Part shown: positions 43,926 through 52,854 of the stretch, piece after piece
How the letters are laid out: every line of letters begins with the position of its first letter
Numbering within the stretch: the first letter of the stretch is position 1
Assembly: GCA_045531205.1 (NCBI GenBank)
Contig: JAZSDN010000104.1
Span: 62,001 to 126,000 of the forward strand
Direction of reading: 5' to 3'
DNA: 64,000 nt
Source: JAZNQL01 sp045531205
GTDB lineage: Bacteria; Bacillota; Clostridia; UMGS1883; UMGS1540
Notes under the pieces: model-generated
What the model was told of the DNA's origin: nothing
What the model saw: only the letters and a program-made list of their open reading frames with translations
Database searches by the model: none
Position numbers and translations under genes: made by a program

Positions 43926-45358
43926 GATATATCACCGCTTTTCCACAGTTTATTTTCAAGATCCTTATAAAGAGTATATTTTTTGTTATAATAATCTTTT
44001 TTGTCTGAAGGTTTAAACGATTTAACTGTGTTTAAACTTTCGGGATTTTGTCCGCAGGCAATTGCCGCAAGCATTGAAGCTCCTGCACTTGCTGCTTCAA
44101 AGGTGCTTGGAATAAAAATTTCAAGTCCTGTTATGTCAGATATTATCTGGGGCCACAAAATTCCCTTTGCACCGCCGCCAAACAGAATAATTTTATCGGC
44201 ATTTTCGTAAGCGTTCATATCTTCAAGCAATGAACGAAGAGAAAAGGCAACACCTTCCATAACAGCGGCAGCAAAACAGCCTCTTGTTGTGTTAAGGTTA
44301 GCTCCGTAGAAAAAGCCTTGCCTTTTATCATACTCTGTAGGGTTGCTTAAATGGGGATAAAACATAAGAGTATGCTCGCCATTTATAGCTTCTTCAGCCT
44401 CTTTGTCTATAACGGAATACTCTTCTCCTTTAAAGAAAAGGTCACGTACCCACCTTAAGCAAGTACCGGCAGTTCCTAAAACGGCTTCGGTAACAAAAGT
44501 GCCATCTTCTACATATCCGCTCCAGGGGATACTCTGATTTTCATCTGAATGACACTCGTCCCATTTTTTAGTTATTGCAGCAGCAGTACCCAGCGAAACC
44601 GTTATGGTTTTACTGTCAAGACCTGCGCCGAAAGCGGCACACTTCTGGTCTTGTGCGCCAAGGGCAACAACGCAATTTTTGTTTAACCCAAGCTCCTTTT
44701 GAGCCTCTTGGCAAAGAAGGCCTATATTTTCTCCGCTTGTGCCTATCTTGGGCAACTTTTCTTCGGGGATAGAATAAAAATCAAGAATATCTTTACTCCA
44801 CACACCCTTTTTAATGTCATACATCAAAGTGCCGGATGCCATAGAACGGTCGGTAACAAATTTACCTGTAAGCTTTGCAGTTAAAAAATCAAGAGGCATC
44901 AAAAATTTGTAAGCCTTTTCAAAAATTTCTTTTTTGTTTTTCTGAAGCCATAAAAGCTTTGGCAAGGTATAAGATTCCTTTAAAGGCTTTCCTGTAAGGG
45001 AAAACATTTCTTTTTCGCCAAAGTCCTTTTTTATCTGCTCAATTTCTTCTGTAGCTCTTACATCAAGCCAGCTTAAAGCATTGCATAAAGGCTTTGCGTT
45101 TTTATCAACGGGTACAATGGTAATACCCTGGGAGCTTATTGAAACTCCCAGGATATCTTCGCCTTTTATATCAGAAAAACGCATAGCTTTTTCAGTTGTT
45201 CTTTTAACCGCCTGCCACCAAAGCTCGGCATCCTGCTCTACATAGCCATCTTTGCCTGTAATAAGACCATATTCTTCATAGGCATCCGAAACAACGGTTT
45301 TTCCGTCAAAAATAATACTTCTGCAACCTGTTGTTCCTAAATCTATTGCAAGATACAT
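43922..45358 (-). CDS. FGGY-family carbohydrate kinase
   Basis: The 478-residue protein has the N-terminal phosphate loop AIDLGTTGCRSIIFD, the motif GVSISSQG, FLTAKLTGKFVTDRSMASGT, and the C-terminal KIILFGGGAKGILWPQIISDITGLE. It resembles xylulokinases but the substrate (ketose or polyol) cannot be assigned. It is the fourth gene of the operon, and its TGA overlaps the inferred TTG start of nagA. It would supply a phosphorylated sugar for the NagA and NagB-like enzymes or for the TIM/SIS isomerases of the same operon. Confidence 0.9.
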   Translation of the reverse strand: MYLAIDLGTTGCRSIIFDGKTVVSDAYEEYGLITGKDGYVEQDAELWWQAVKRTTEKAMRFSDIKGEDILGVSISSQGITIVPVDKNAKPLCNALSWLDVRATEEIEQIKKDFGEKEMFSLTGKPLKESYTLPKLLWLQKNKKEIFEKAYKFLMPLDFLTAKLTGKFVTDRSMASGTLMYDIKKGVWSKDILDFYSIPEEKLPKIGTSGENIGLLCQEAQKELGLNKNCVVALGAQDQKCAAFGAGLDSKTITVSLGTAAAITKKWDECHSDENQSIPWSGYVEDGTFVTEAVLGTAGTCLRWVRDLFFKGEEYSVIDKEAEEAINGEHTLMFYPHLSNPTEYDKRQGFFYGANLNTTRGCFAAAVMEGVAFSLRSLLEDMNAYENADKIILFGGGAKGILWPQIISDITGLEIFIPSTFEAASAGASMLAAIACGQNPESLNTVKSFKPSDKKDYYNKKYTLYKDLENKLWKSGDIS

Positions 45359-45380
45359 AAAAAACTCCTGTTAAACAAAA

Positions 45381-46001
45381 TTATCTTTCCTGCTGAAGTG
45401 TGTAGTGGGGATCAAAAGCCTTTTCTTCGTCTGTGTATTTACGGAGAGTATTTATAACTTCGCCGTTGTTCCACTTTCTGTCTTCAACATCTTCAGCTAT
45501 ACCCATAACTGTAACGTTAACCTGTCTTCTGCGAGCACGAACGTGATCCCAGTCAACAAAGTATACGTGAGCGAATTCACCACCATCAAGCTCGCCGTCT
45601 TTAATTGTCATTGTTTCGCTTCTTCCAAAGAATACGCTTCTTAAATGACCGTCTGTATTCATGCTTGTAAAGTCGCCGGGTTCATCAACGTATCTGCCGA
45701 ACTGTGCATGGATGGGGCCGGGATGACGGTAGTCCCCTTCGTTTGCAAAGTCGGGAATCATTTTTCTCATAATATCGAGAAGGTCGTGCTGTAAGAATTC
45801 AAGGTCAAAGGAATCAATGTCGTGTGAGCATTCCTGAACCATAACGCTACAGGTTGTATGGTGTGAAGCTATTGTAACTGTTCCGTTTTTAACGCCTGAT
45901 GCCTTAACGATTTCGATTATTTCCTTTGAAATATCGTGGAATGTGGGTATCCAACCTCTTGACTGTAATTCGAGTTCCTTCTGAAAAAATTTAAATTCCA
46001 T
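45381..46001 (-). CDS. YjbQ-family (UPF0047) protein
   Basis: The 206-residue protein has the YjbQ core VTIASHHTTCSVMVQE and the C-terminal HVYFVDWDHVRARRRQVNV with conserved His and Glu/Asp residues. The family is small (about 140 residues); this copy has an internal insertion with NEGDYRHPGPIHAQFGRY and a C-terminal extension. YjbQ proteins have been reported to show thiamine-phosphate synthase activity in vivo, but their true role is unknown. Placement inside a sugar operon suggests a metabolite-repair or catalytic task in that pathway. Confidence 0.88.
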   Translation of the reverse strand: MEFKFFQKELELQSRGWIPTFHDISKEIIEIVKASGVKNGTVTIASHHTTCSVMVQECSHDIDSFDLEFLQHDLLDIMRKMIPDFANEGDYRHPGPIHAQFGRYVDEPGDFTSMNTDGHLRSVFFGRSETMTIKDGELDGGEFAHVYFVDWDHVRARRRQVNVTVMGIAEDVEDRKWNNGEVINTLRKYTDEEKAFDPHYTLQQER

Positions 46002-46028
46002 TGTAAAAATCCTCCTAAAAATATAATT

Positions 46029-46622
46029 TTATTTATTTAACCTTTCGCCTACCGCACCGCCTGGGTGAATTAAGGCGAATTGTTCATTCTTATAGTTTGT
46101 TTCCTCTATAAGGGCTGCCTGAAGAGCATGGAAAATCATGCAAAGAGCAGTTGATGAGGTAGTGCCCTGTGAGTTATATTTGTCTGTTTCGCGGTTAACA
46201 TACTGCTTTAAAACAACATCTGCACTTTCGGCTAAAGGCGATTCAAGATTTTCGGTTACCGATATAATTTTAACACCCTTTTCCTTACAGATTCTTATAA
46301 TAGGCAAAAGCTCGCTTGTTTTACCGCCGCGGGAAGCAAGTACAATTACGTCATCCTTTTGTAAAAAACCTGTTCCGCCGTGAATTGCTTCTGCGGGAGA
46401 AATAAATTTTGCAGGTCTTTCTATACAACACATAAGATGTGCAAAGTGCTGACATATAATTCCTGAATGACCGCAACCTGATGCACCTATTCTCTGTGCG
46501 TTTGCAAGAAGAGAAACTGCCTTTGAAAAAGCATCTTCATCAAAATAATCAAGCATTTCCTTGATGCACTGACTTTCGATTTCGTATGCATTTTTTGCTG
46601 CGTTAAGACTTTCTGTTTTCAT
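46029..46622 (-). CDS. SIS-domain sugar-phosphate isomerase-like protein
   Basis: The 197-residue protein is a single SIS domain with ASGCGHSGIICQHFAHLM, VLASRGGKTSELL and the family-typical SVTENLESPLAESADVVL. The length and lack of CBS domains fit phosphoheptose- or 6-phospho-3-hexuloisomerase-like enzymes rather than KdsD. It lies seven bases from the TIM-like gene. The likely task is aldose-ketose isomerisation of a phosphorylated sugar in this operon. Confidence 0.87.
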   Translation of the reverse strand: MKTESLNAAKNAYEIESQCIKEMLDYFDEDAFSKAVSLLANAQRIGASGCGHSGIICQHFAHLMCCIERPAKFISPAEAIHGGTGFLQKDDVIVLASRGGKTSELLPIIRICKEKGVKIISVTENLESPLAESADVVLKQYVNRETDKYNSQGTTSSTALCMIFHALQAALIEETNYKNEQFALIHPGGAVGERLNK

Positions 46623-46629
46623 ATTTCAC

Positions 46630-47328
46630 CTAGTTTCTTTCGTCCCATGCTTTTCTTAAGTTATAAAGCATTTCTTCTACCATTGCATAGGGGTCAGCAG
46701 CCTTTAAAATACCGCTTGTTGAACCTGTTGCCTGTGCACCGAGTTTAATTGTGTTATAAACATCTTCACCGTTTGAGATGCCGGCACCCTGTAAAACCAT
46801 AATCTTTTCGTTAATTTCGCGAACTGTGTTAATTGTGTCAATTACATAGTTTGAGTCGCTTGTTGTGCCTGTGCCTATAAGCTCGGTAGGTTCTGCAACT
46901 ATCATATCAGGGTTCATTTTGGCAATAGCTTTTACGTCCTCTACTGTGTCTGCACAAACTATTGTTGCAAGTCCAACCTCTTCTGCACGGCGTATTGTTT
47001 TTTCAATAACGTCAAGAGTAAGGGGTTTTTCTGCATGGTTTAACATAACACCGCTTGCACCTGCAGCCTTTACCGCTTCGGGTAAAACGCTTCCAAGTCC
47101 TCTTCCCGGAACAAGGTAATCCATGTGCTGTGCAAATACAAAAATTCTTTCTGTATTATCTGCAAGAAGCTTGATATCTGTATACTGTGGAGTTACAATA
47201 ACATCAACGTCATACTTCATAGCAGTTTTGTCAATTACCTTTGCAAGCTTTAACATTTCTTCGCCATAAATAATGGCTTTTGGACCAATTTCAAAAAAGG
47301 GAGGTTTAATCTTTAAAGAGTTAAGCAT
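46630..47328 (-). CDS. triosephosphate-isomerase-family protein, short type
   Basis: The 232-residue protein is the short (archaeal-like) TIM form: MLNHAEKPL with the catalytic His, CADTVEDV, and EPTELIGTG with the catalytic Glu, then GAGISNGEDV and GSTSGILKA for phosphate binding. The usual N-x-K near the N-terminus is replaced by EIGPK. Such paralogues act on triose or tetrulose phosphates in polyol pathways. It is the first gene of the operon, 171 bases from the divergent DeoR regulator. Confidence 0.85.
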   Translation of the reverse strand: MLNSLKIKPPFFEIGPKAIIYGEEMLKLAKVIDKTAMKYDVDVIVTPQYTDIKLLADNTERIFVFAQHMDYLVPGRGLGSVLPEAVKAAGASGVMLNHAEKPLTLDVIEKTIRRAEEVGLATIVCADTVEDVKAIAKMNPDMIVAEPTELIGTGTTSDSNYVIDTINTVREINEKIMVLQGAGISNGEDVYNTIKLGAQATGSTSGILKAADPYAMVEEMLYNLRKAWDERN

Positions 47329-47364
47329 TTTTAACTGTCCTTTCTTAATATTTATTATAATTTT

Positions 47365-47393
47365 ATAATAACAACAGCTATATAAGCTGTCAA
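47365..47393 (-). promoter_or_regulatory. promoter of the TIM-NagA-NagB operon
   Basis: The minus strand has TTGACA and TATTAT with a 17-base spacer. A 5-base inverted repeat CAGCT/AGCTG (47375-47389) lies inside the spacer and could be an operator. Confidence 0.7.
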
Positions 47394-47427
47394 CATTTTA
47401 TTTGAATTTATTACGATTTTTTATAAA

Positions 47428-47442
47428 ACGAAACTTTTTCGT
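47428..47442. promoter_or_regulatory. candidate DeoR-family operator
   Basis: ACGAAA and TTTCGT form a perfect inverted repeat with a three-base gap. It lies midway between the divergent operon and DeoR promoters. DeoR-family operators often contain TTTCG/CGAAA cores, so this is the best site for the adjacent regulator. Confidence 0.55.
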
Positions 47443-47452
47443 AAATAACGTA

Positions 47453-47480
47453 TTGACATTTTACTCATTTATGGTAAAAT
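47453..47480 (+). promoter_or_regulatory. sigma-A promoter of the DeoR gene
   Basis: TTGACA and TAAAAT are separated by 16 bases, 20 bases before the start codon. Confidence 0.7.
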
Positions 47481-47499
47481 ATTTTTGGAGTGATAGTAA

Positions 47500-48261
47500 A
47501 TGAAAATTGATAAAAGAAAAAATAAAATACTTGAAATTCTTGAAAAAAACGGAACCGTAAGAGTAACAAGCTTAAGCAAAACCTTAAATGTGTCCGAGGT
47601 TACGGTAAGAAACTATCTTGCAGACCTTGAAAAAAAGGGTTTGCTTACAAGGGTGCACGGCGGGGCAATATTTTCGTATATGCCATATTACAGCATGAAC
47701 TTAAATCAGCGAATGGAAACAAACCAAAAGCCGAAGCAACGTATAGCAAAAAGGGCGGCATCGCTTATAAAGCCTAACGATACCGTTATGCTAAACGCAG
47801 GAACAACCACCTTGCTTGTTTTCAGAAGCTTGCCTTCTGATTATAACCTAAACATTGTAACAAACTCAATTTCAATAGCACTTGAAGGCTCTTCTAACCC
47901 CAACTATAATATAGTTTTAATTGGCGGAACAATAAATTCAAAGTTTCAGTTTACTTATGGAGAAGAGGCTACAGACCTTTTGAAAAGATATCATGCCGAC
48001 AAGCTTATTTTGTCGGTTGATGGGGTTGACGCACAAAACGGTCTTTCAACCTATTATGCAGAAGAAACACATGTTGACCGTGCTATGATGGAACAGGCGG
48101 ATTCGTGCATCATAGTTGCCGACAGCAGCAAATTTAATAAAAAAGCTTTTTCTAAAATATATGATATAGCAAAGGCAGATTACATAGTAACAGATAAACA
48201 GCTTTTAAAAGAAGAATCGGATGAAATATCAAATATGGGAATAGAGCTTATATATGCATAA
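47500..48261 (+). CDS. DeoR/GlpR-family transcriptional regulator
   Basis: The 253-residue protein has an N-terminal DeoR winged helix (ILEKNGTVRVTSLSKTLNVS, then TVRNYLADLEKKGLLTRVHGG) and a C-terminal sugar-phosphate-binding domain (MLNAGTTTLLVF, LIGGTINSKFQFTYG, DGVDAQNGLSTYYAEE). Family members repress sugar catabolic genes until a phosphorylated intermediate binds. It is divergent from the TIM-NagA-NagB operon, which is the likely target. The weak GGAG site precedes ATG by about 8 bases. Confidence 0.92.
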   Translation: MKIDKRKNKILEILEKNGTVRVTSLSKTLNVSEVTVRNYLADLEKKGLLTRVHGGAIFSYMPYYSMNLNQRMETNQKPKQRIAKRAASLIKPNDTVMLNAGTTTLLVFRSLPSDYNLNIVTNSISIALEGSSNPNYNIVLIGGTINSKFQFTYGEEATDLLKRYHADKLILSVDGVDAQNGLSTYYAEETHVDRAMMEQADSCIIVADSSKFNKKAFSKIYDIAKADYIVTDKQLLKEESDEISNMGIELIYA

Positions 48262-48296
48262 GGGTGCCAAAAAACAGAATCTGGAATAAAAAAACA

Positions 48297-48325
48297 TTGA
48301 CAAGGCTAAAACGCTTTAGTATAAT
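48297..48325 (+). promoter_or_regulatory. sigma-A promoter with LacI-type operator in its spacer
   Basis: TTGACA and TATAAT have a 17-base spacer containing the near-palindrome CTAAAACGCTTTAG (48306-48319). Its AACGCTT centre is typical of LacI-family and CcpA sites. Binding there would block RNA polymerase at the paralogue D gene. A related site precedes the LacI gene at the window end. Confidence 0.75.
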
Positions 48326-48353
48326 GTATTCATAAACCAAAAGGAGCGGGAAA

Positions 48354-50660
48354 ATGAAAAAATATTTATCACTTTTATTATCATTAACAATAATTTTTAC
48401 AATTGCTTCTACTCTTTGTGTACAGGCACAAACAGAAGAGGTGAATTATACATATAACTCTTTAAATGCCTTAAAAAACCACGATTTTGAAGAAAATATT
48501 GATTCGTGGGAGATTTCTTCAAAGGATGCTGAATATACAGCCGTAAAAAGCGATGCCGAAGCATACTCGGGCAAGAACTCACTTTATATGTCTGCTAAAA
48601 AAGAAATATTTGCAAATCAGTCCATTCCTGTAAGTGAGGGCGATAAGCTTATTGCAATAGCTTATATAAATGCCGAAAAGCCACTTTCTTCAAATAGTTA
48701 TTTTCTCCTTTCGGTAGAAACTTACGGAGAAGAACAAACAGGTAGTAAAAAAAGATATTTAGGCCCTTCGCCCGGTACGTGGAGACAGATGACGGTAGAG
48801 CTTGATGTTCCTGCAAATACCACACGTGCAGACCTTAAAATAGGTATGGACGGCGGGGGCAGTGCTTATATTGATAATGTTGTTTTAATGCATTTTCCAA
48901 AAGACCGTTCGTGGAAATATACAAAAGAAGAGCGTGCTGCTTTTAAGAAAAATGATTGTACTATAAAAACCGACCAGCTTTTCTACTATACAGAATGGGA
49001 AGGCGGATATGCAGATATAACTCCAAGTGCATCAATACTTCAGAATTACGCTGACGGTTCATTAAAAGCATATATAACTAAAAAAGACGGAACGAAGCTT
49101 GCAGAAAAAACCTTTTCTGTAAAAAGTGTAACATTAGAATTTAAAACAGCCGACCTAAAGCCTTCTTATGGTGAAGCATTTATTGTTCACGCTGATGTGT
49201 ATAATAAAGAGGGGGTTTTGGTAAGCGAAAGTAAGCACCAGATAATGTACTACGACCGCCCCACACATATCGACGAAAATGCAAACTGGATTAAAGAAGA
49301 CGGAACACCTCTTGATGTTATTATGGGAATAGGCCATACAAAAGACTTTCAAATGGACTATAGTGCATCAACGGGTATGACGGTTGTAAATGTAGGTTTC
49401 ACTCTTGACTCAAAAGTAATACTTGAAGAACTTGATATGGCTTGGGAACGTGGGCTTTATGCTGTTGTAGCTCTTTTTTCAAATTCAAACCCCTGCGGTA
49501 ATTACCCTGTAAAGCTTATTGACGCTATAAATGCAATAAAAGACCACCCCGCAGTATTTGCATACTCTGTTCAGGACGAGCCTGCGGCTGATTATTTTGA
49601 TACAGTTTATGCTTTGCAAAATTCGTATCAGCTTATACGTGATATAGACAGAAACCACCCTGTGTTTATTGTAGAATCAAACATAAATTTCAGAAACGTC
49701 GGCACTTACGAAACTACCTGCTGTGATTTTTATGCAGTTGATACTTATCCCGCAGACAGAAGTGTATATTCTTCCTATGTAGGGCCGTTTTCAAAAGCTC
49801 TGGCAAAATATCAAAAACAAAACCACAACAAGCCCGTAGCTATGTACACGCAGAATTTTGACTGGAAAGGTTTTTACCCAACAGGTAACCAGTCACGCCA
49901 CATGTTTTATCAGGTTCTTTTCTCGGGCGTAAGATTTCCTGCTTATTATACCGAAAGTGGAAAATTGATGAGCAGTGAAGATATGGCTAAAGGTATTGCT
50001 CATTTTGGCAGTCAGGATTTGCCCATTCTTTATGATTTGTTCTCAAAGGATAAATACGAAATTCTGGCTTACGATATAAGTGGTAATGATAACCTGTGGA
50101 GCTACGATTCTTCTCTTGCCTGGTACTATGTTTTCAGAGAAGGTAATGATACGTATATTGCAGCAATAAACTTAAGCGATACGGATGAAAAGCAGGTTAT
50201 AATTCCAAATATCGAAGGTATAAAGGGTAGACCTATTTCTATTGGAGATACCTCAGGCAGCAGTATTTCGGTAAATGGTTCAAACATTACTTTAAATCTT
50301 GCAGGTGGTGCCTGTGTAATGTATAAGTACACAAAAGATTCTCACTTTACACTTTTAAACAGTTATGGATATAAAGTGGGTACACCTTTAGGCTTTGGCG
50401 AAACTGTGGCAAAATATATACCAAAAGAAGGCGAAAGCTCAAAACCAAGAATAATAATTGCAACTTATTCAATTGAAAATGGGGCAGAAGTTCTTGAAAA
50501 GGTAAGCATAACCGATGCCTTGCCCGACGATGAAGGTATTTACAAGGCAGTTGCAAATATAGCAAAAGAGGCTATGGGCGAAAAATATAAAATATCAGCC
50601 TTTGTATTCGAAAAGAATACTTTAAAGCCATTAGATACAGCTATTGTTGTTGAAAATTAA
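48354..50660 (+). CDS. secreted glycosidase-like protein without SLH, paralogue D
   Basis: The 768-residue protein has a signal peptide (residues 1-25) after AAAGGAG, a carbohydrate-binding-like module (about 40-185), a linker sandwich (about 200-305) and the same TIM-barrel-like domain as paralogues A-C: VQDEPA, VESN, VDTYPAD and QNFDW. The strand-7 residue is Asp. The C-terminal 100 residues form an extra beta-rich domain instead of SLH repeats, so it should be released rather than anchored. It stands alone behind a LacI-type operator, separate from the surface cluster at 1-9 kb. Confidence 0.85.
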   Translation: MKKYLSLLLSLTIIFTIASTLCVQAQTEEVNYTYNSLNALKNHDFEENIDSWEISSKDAEYTAVKSDAEAYSGKNSLYMSAKKEIFANQSIPVSEGDKLIAIAYINAEKPLSSNSYFLLSVETYGEEQTGSKKRYLGPSPGTWRQMTVELDVPANTTRADLKIGMDGGGSAYIDNVVLMHFPKDRSWKYTKEERAAFKKNDCTIKTDQLFYYTEWEGGYADITPSASILQNYADGSLKAYITKKDGTKLAEKTFSVKSVTLEFKTADLKPSYGEAFIVHADVYNKEGVLVSESKHQIMYYDRPTHIDENANWIKEDGTPLDVIMGIGHTKDFQMDYSASTGMTVVNVGFTLDSKVILEELDMAWERGLYAVVALFSNSNPCGNYPVKLIDAINAIKDHPAVFAYSVQDEPAADYFDTVYALQNSYQLIRDIDRNHPVFIVESNINFRNVGTYETTCCDFYAVDTYPADRSVYSSYVGPFSKALAKYQKQNHNKPVAMYTQNFDWKGFYPTGNQSRHMFYQVLFSGVRFPAYYTESGKLMSSEDMAKGIAHFGSQDLPILYDLFSKDKYEILAYDISGNDNLWSYDSSLAWYYVFREGNDTYIAAINLSDTDEKQVIIPNIEGIKGRPISIGDTSGSSISVNGSNITLNLAGGACVMYKYTKDSHFTLLNSYGYKVGTPLGFGETVAKYIPKEGESSKPRIIIATYSIENGAEVLEKVSITDALPDDEGIYKAVANIAKEAMGEKYKISAFVFEKNTLKPLDTAIVVEN

Positions 50661-50712
50661 AAAATGCGGTGTAAAAAAAGTCCAGACCGCAAAAAACAAA
50701 GAAATATTGTAG

Positions 50713-50743
50713 GGAACGCCCTGTGTGGCGTTCCTTATTTTTT
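50713..50743 (+). terminator. rho-independent terminator of paralogue D
   Basis: GGAACGCC pairs with GGCGTTCC around CTGTGT and is followed by TTATTTTTT. Confidence 0.85.
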
Positions 50744-50972
50744 CAGGGGAGGGCGTGGAAACCCTCCCCTGCAGGTAAATTAAATTTATAAACAGATAAA
50801 TTAGGTTGAAAAAATCAATTTTTGATTTTTTCTTATAATTTTATGTTTTTTGCTATGAACAAACTTCGCCTCTCGACGTACCTTTGTACGCCTTCGGGTA
50901 ACCTAAAGCAAGGCAAAGCCTTGCTTTAGCGAAAGTGTCCATTCTGAAACATTTTTTCCTATCTTCCAAAAA

Positions 50973-51018
50973 AAGGAGCTGTAAAAAAATTATTTTTTTA
51001 CAGCTCCTTTTTATACTT
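50973..51018. terminator. bidirectional terminator before the GH63-like gene end
   Basis: AAAAAGGAGCTGTAAAAAAA pairs with its complement around a short loop, ending TTTTT in both directions. It stops the minus-strand GH63-like gene and any read-through from the left. Confidence 0.85.
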
Positions 51019-51024
51019 TTTTAA

Positions 51025-52758
51025 TTACTTTCGTTTCATTATCATATCGGGAAGGAAGCACGAGCCCCAGCTGAAATCTCTTACAGCCTGGAACTTAACA
51101 CTTGAAAGGTAGGGCTGAATTGCAATACCCTTTCTTGAAAGTCTTCTTGGTGCAACCTTGTCACGGCTATCATAGAATTCATAAATAACACCGTCGGAAA
51201 GGTACCATTTTTTAATCATTTCAATGGTTTTTTCTCTTATTTCGTCAGCAAGCTCTGTATAGCCGTATTCATCAAGACCCTGTGCAATAAGATAGTTAAA
51301 GTTAAGCCATACTGTGCCTCTGAACATATCCATTGTTTTATATGTTTCGTGGTCTGCAGAAACAGTAGCTATCATAAATGCTGTTTTGAATTCGTTCGGG
51401 TTTTCAAGATGCTCTACAAGATATTTTGCCTTTTCTTCATCACAAACACCTGCAAATAAGGGGAGGAAGGAAGCAACAGATTTTACTTTTATAAATGTTC
51501 CGTCAGAAAGTCTTCTGTCGTAATAGAACTTGTCTTCGTCATCCCATAAGTAGCTATTTATAGCATCTCTTGTAGCATTAAATTTTTCCTGCCAGAATTT
51601 AGCGGCATCTTCTTTGCCAAGAATTTTGGCAAGCTCTACCATACAACGCATTTCGTTTGCAATGTGAGCCGAGAAGTCTATGCAGTCAGCTTCTGCTTCG
51701 TTATCAAAACGGGGAGTATTGTCCATACCCGATTCGTCGCAACGGCAGTCAATACTTTCAAGGTTAACAACCCATTCTAAAAGACCGTTTCCGTTTATAT
51801 CTCTGTTCTTAAGATCCCACAATAAATAGCCTTCAAGCTTTTCAAAAAGCTTTTCTGCCAAAGAGGGGTCTTTATATTCTTTGTAAAGCTCTAAAACCGC
51901 CCAAGCAAGAACGGGTGACTGTGAAATTTCGGAACGGTCATAGGGAGCTGACATGTGAGGAATAAATCCGTCTGTGTCCTGTCCGTCAAAAACGGCAATC
52001 AAAAGCTCTTCGGCAAGCTCTTTTGATATGTATTTCATACCAACAGAGTGGAAAGCCGAATCCCAGAGCCACAGATACTTGTGAGGGAATCTGTCGGGTG
52101 TTGACCATTTTCTCTTAAACTTTCCTTCGGGAGTATGAATCATACTTTTCATAACAGAGAAACACTTATAATATACCATTTCTTCGTCTTCGTCCTTAAA
52201 AGAAGCAGGACGTGGAAGTTTATCGTAAAAAGCAAGTCTTTCTTCAACTATCTTATCAAAATCAAGCTCTACGGCAGCTTTTGCATCTTTATCAGCATTT
52301 TTGCCGTAAGAGAAAGCAATTTTTACTATTCCATTTTCTTCTTTTTGGTAAATGGCATAAAACTCATTGCCATTTTTATAGGTTTTTAAAGCACCGTCAG
52401 TTGCTTCTTCCATATCTTCGTCAAATTCGGCAAAAAACTTTGTTCTGTGGGTTGTTTTGCAAACCAGAGTATTTTCGGATGAATACATAATGTTAAAATC
52501 GTAAAGATTTCCTTCCATATCCATAATCTGCGATTTAATTAAATCATTTGAGATTAAATCGTAAATTACGTCCTGTACGTCTTTCAGCTTAAAATAAACG
52601 TAGGAAGGAATGGGGGTTTTAAATTCCATACCAATTCTGTCTGCCATAAGAAGTCCTACAAGGCTGTTTTCCAAAGTGTCTACTCCGTCAAGTCCAGAAT
52701 GTGCAAAAATTGCACCCTGTCCCCAGACTTTAGGTAAATTAAGTTTGTTATTTTCCAT
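51025..52758 (-). CDS. GH63/GH37-like (alpha/alpha)6 glycosidase
   Basis: The ATG at 52758 (MENNKLNL) follows AAAGGAGG. The 577-residue protein has the (alpha/alpha)6 glucosidase pattern: FPHKYLWLWDSAFHSVGM with the catalytic-acid Asp region, GFIPHMSAPYDRSEISQSP, CDESGMDNTPRFD, GTVWLNFNYLI, and VIYEFYDSRD with the likely base Glu. There is no signal peptide. GH63-type enzymes act on alpha-glucosides, including glucosylglycerate and mannosylglycerate; the substrate cannot be chosen. It is divergent from an AraC regulator. Confidence 0.85.
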   Translation of the reverse strand: MENNKLNLPKVWGQGAIFAHSGLDGVDTLENSLVGLLMADRIGMEFKTPIPSYVYFKLKDVQDVIYDLISNDLIKSQIMDMEGNLYDFNIMYSSENTLVCKTTHRTKFFAEFDEDMEEATDGALKTYKNGNEFYAIYQKEENGIVKIAFSYGKNADKDAKAAVELDFDKIVEERLAFYDKLPRPASFKDEDEEMVYYKCFSVMKSMIHTPEGKFKRKWSTPDRFPHKYLWLWDSAFHSVGMKYISKELAEELLIAVFDGQDTDGFIPHMSAPYDRSEISQSPVLAWAVLELYKEYKDPSLAEKLFEKLEGYLLWDLKNRDINGNGLLEWVVNLESIDCRCDESGMDNTPRFDNEAEADCIDFSAHIANEMRCMVELAKILGKEDAAKFWQEKFNATRDAINSYLWDDEDKFYYDRRLSDGTFIKVKSVASFLPLFAGVCDEEKAKYLVEHLENPNEFKTAFMIATVSADHETYKTMDMFRGTVWLNFNYLIAQGLDEYGYTELADEIREKTIEMIKKWYLSDGVIYEFYDSRDKVAPRRLSRKGIAIQPYLSSVKFQAVRDFSWGSCFLPDMIMKRK

Positions 52759-52786
52759 TTTTATCCTCCTTTTGCTTGTCATATTG

Positions 52787-52815
52787 TTGACAAATAAATA
52801 ATTATATTATAAAAT
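52787..52815 (+). promoter_or_regulatory. sigma-A promoter of the AraC gene next to GH63
   Basis: TTGACA and TAAAAT with a 17-base spacer lie in the gap between the divergent genes. No comparable promoter is visible for the GH63-like gene. Confidence 0.75.
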
Positions 52816-52854
52816 TTTAATAACGCAGTCTTTTAAAGAAAGGATGTGCTTTTT

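Larger units (their letters stand above)
50661..51024. other. hairpin-rich intergenic region
   Basis: No gene is seen. The segment contains the paralogue D terminator (50713-50743), a second hairpin (50744-50771, CAGGGGAGGG with CCCTCCCCTG), a third based on AAAGCAAGGC/GCCTTGCTTT (about 50910-50930), and the convergent terminator near 50973. The GC-rich hairpins contrast with the AT-rich surroundings and look like a dispersed intergenic repeat, but only one copy is in this window. Confidence 0.6.

Noticed and set aside
34240..47328. Complete erythritol-type pathway (EryH/EryI-like TIM and RpiB)
   Set aside because: The TIM-like and RpiB-like genes are in different operons 12 kb apart, and no tetritol dehydrogenase is present.
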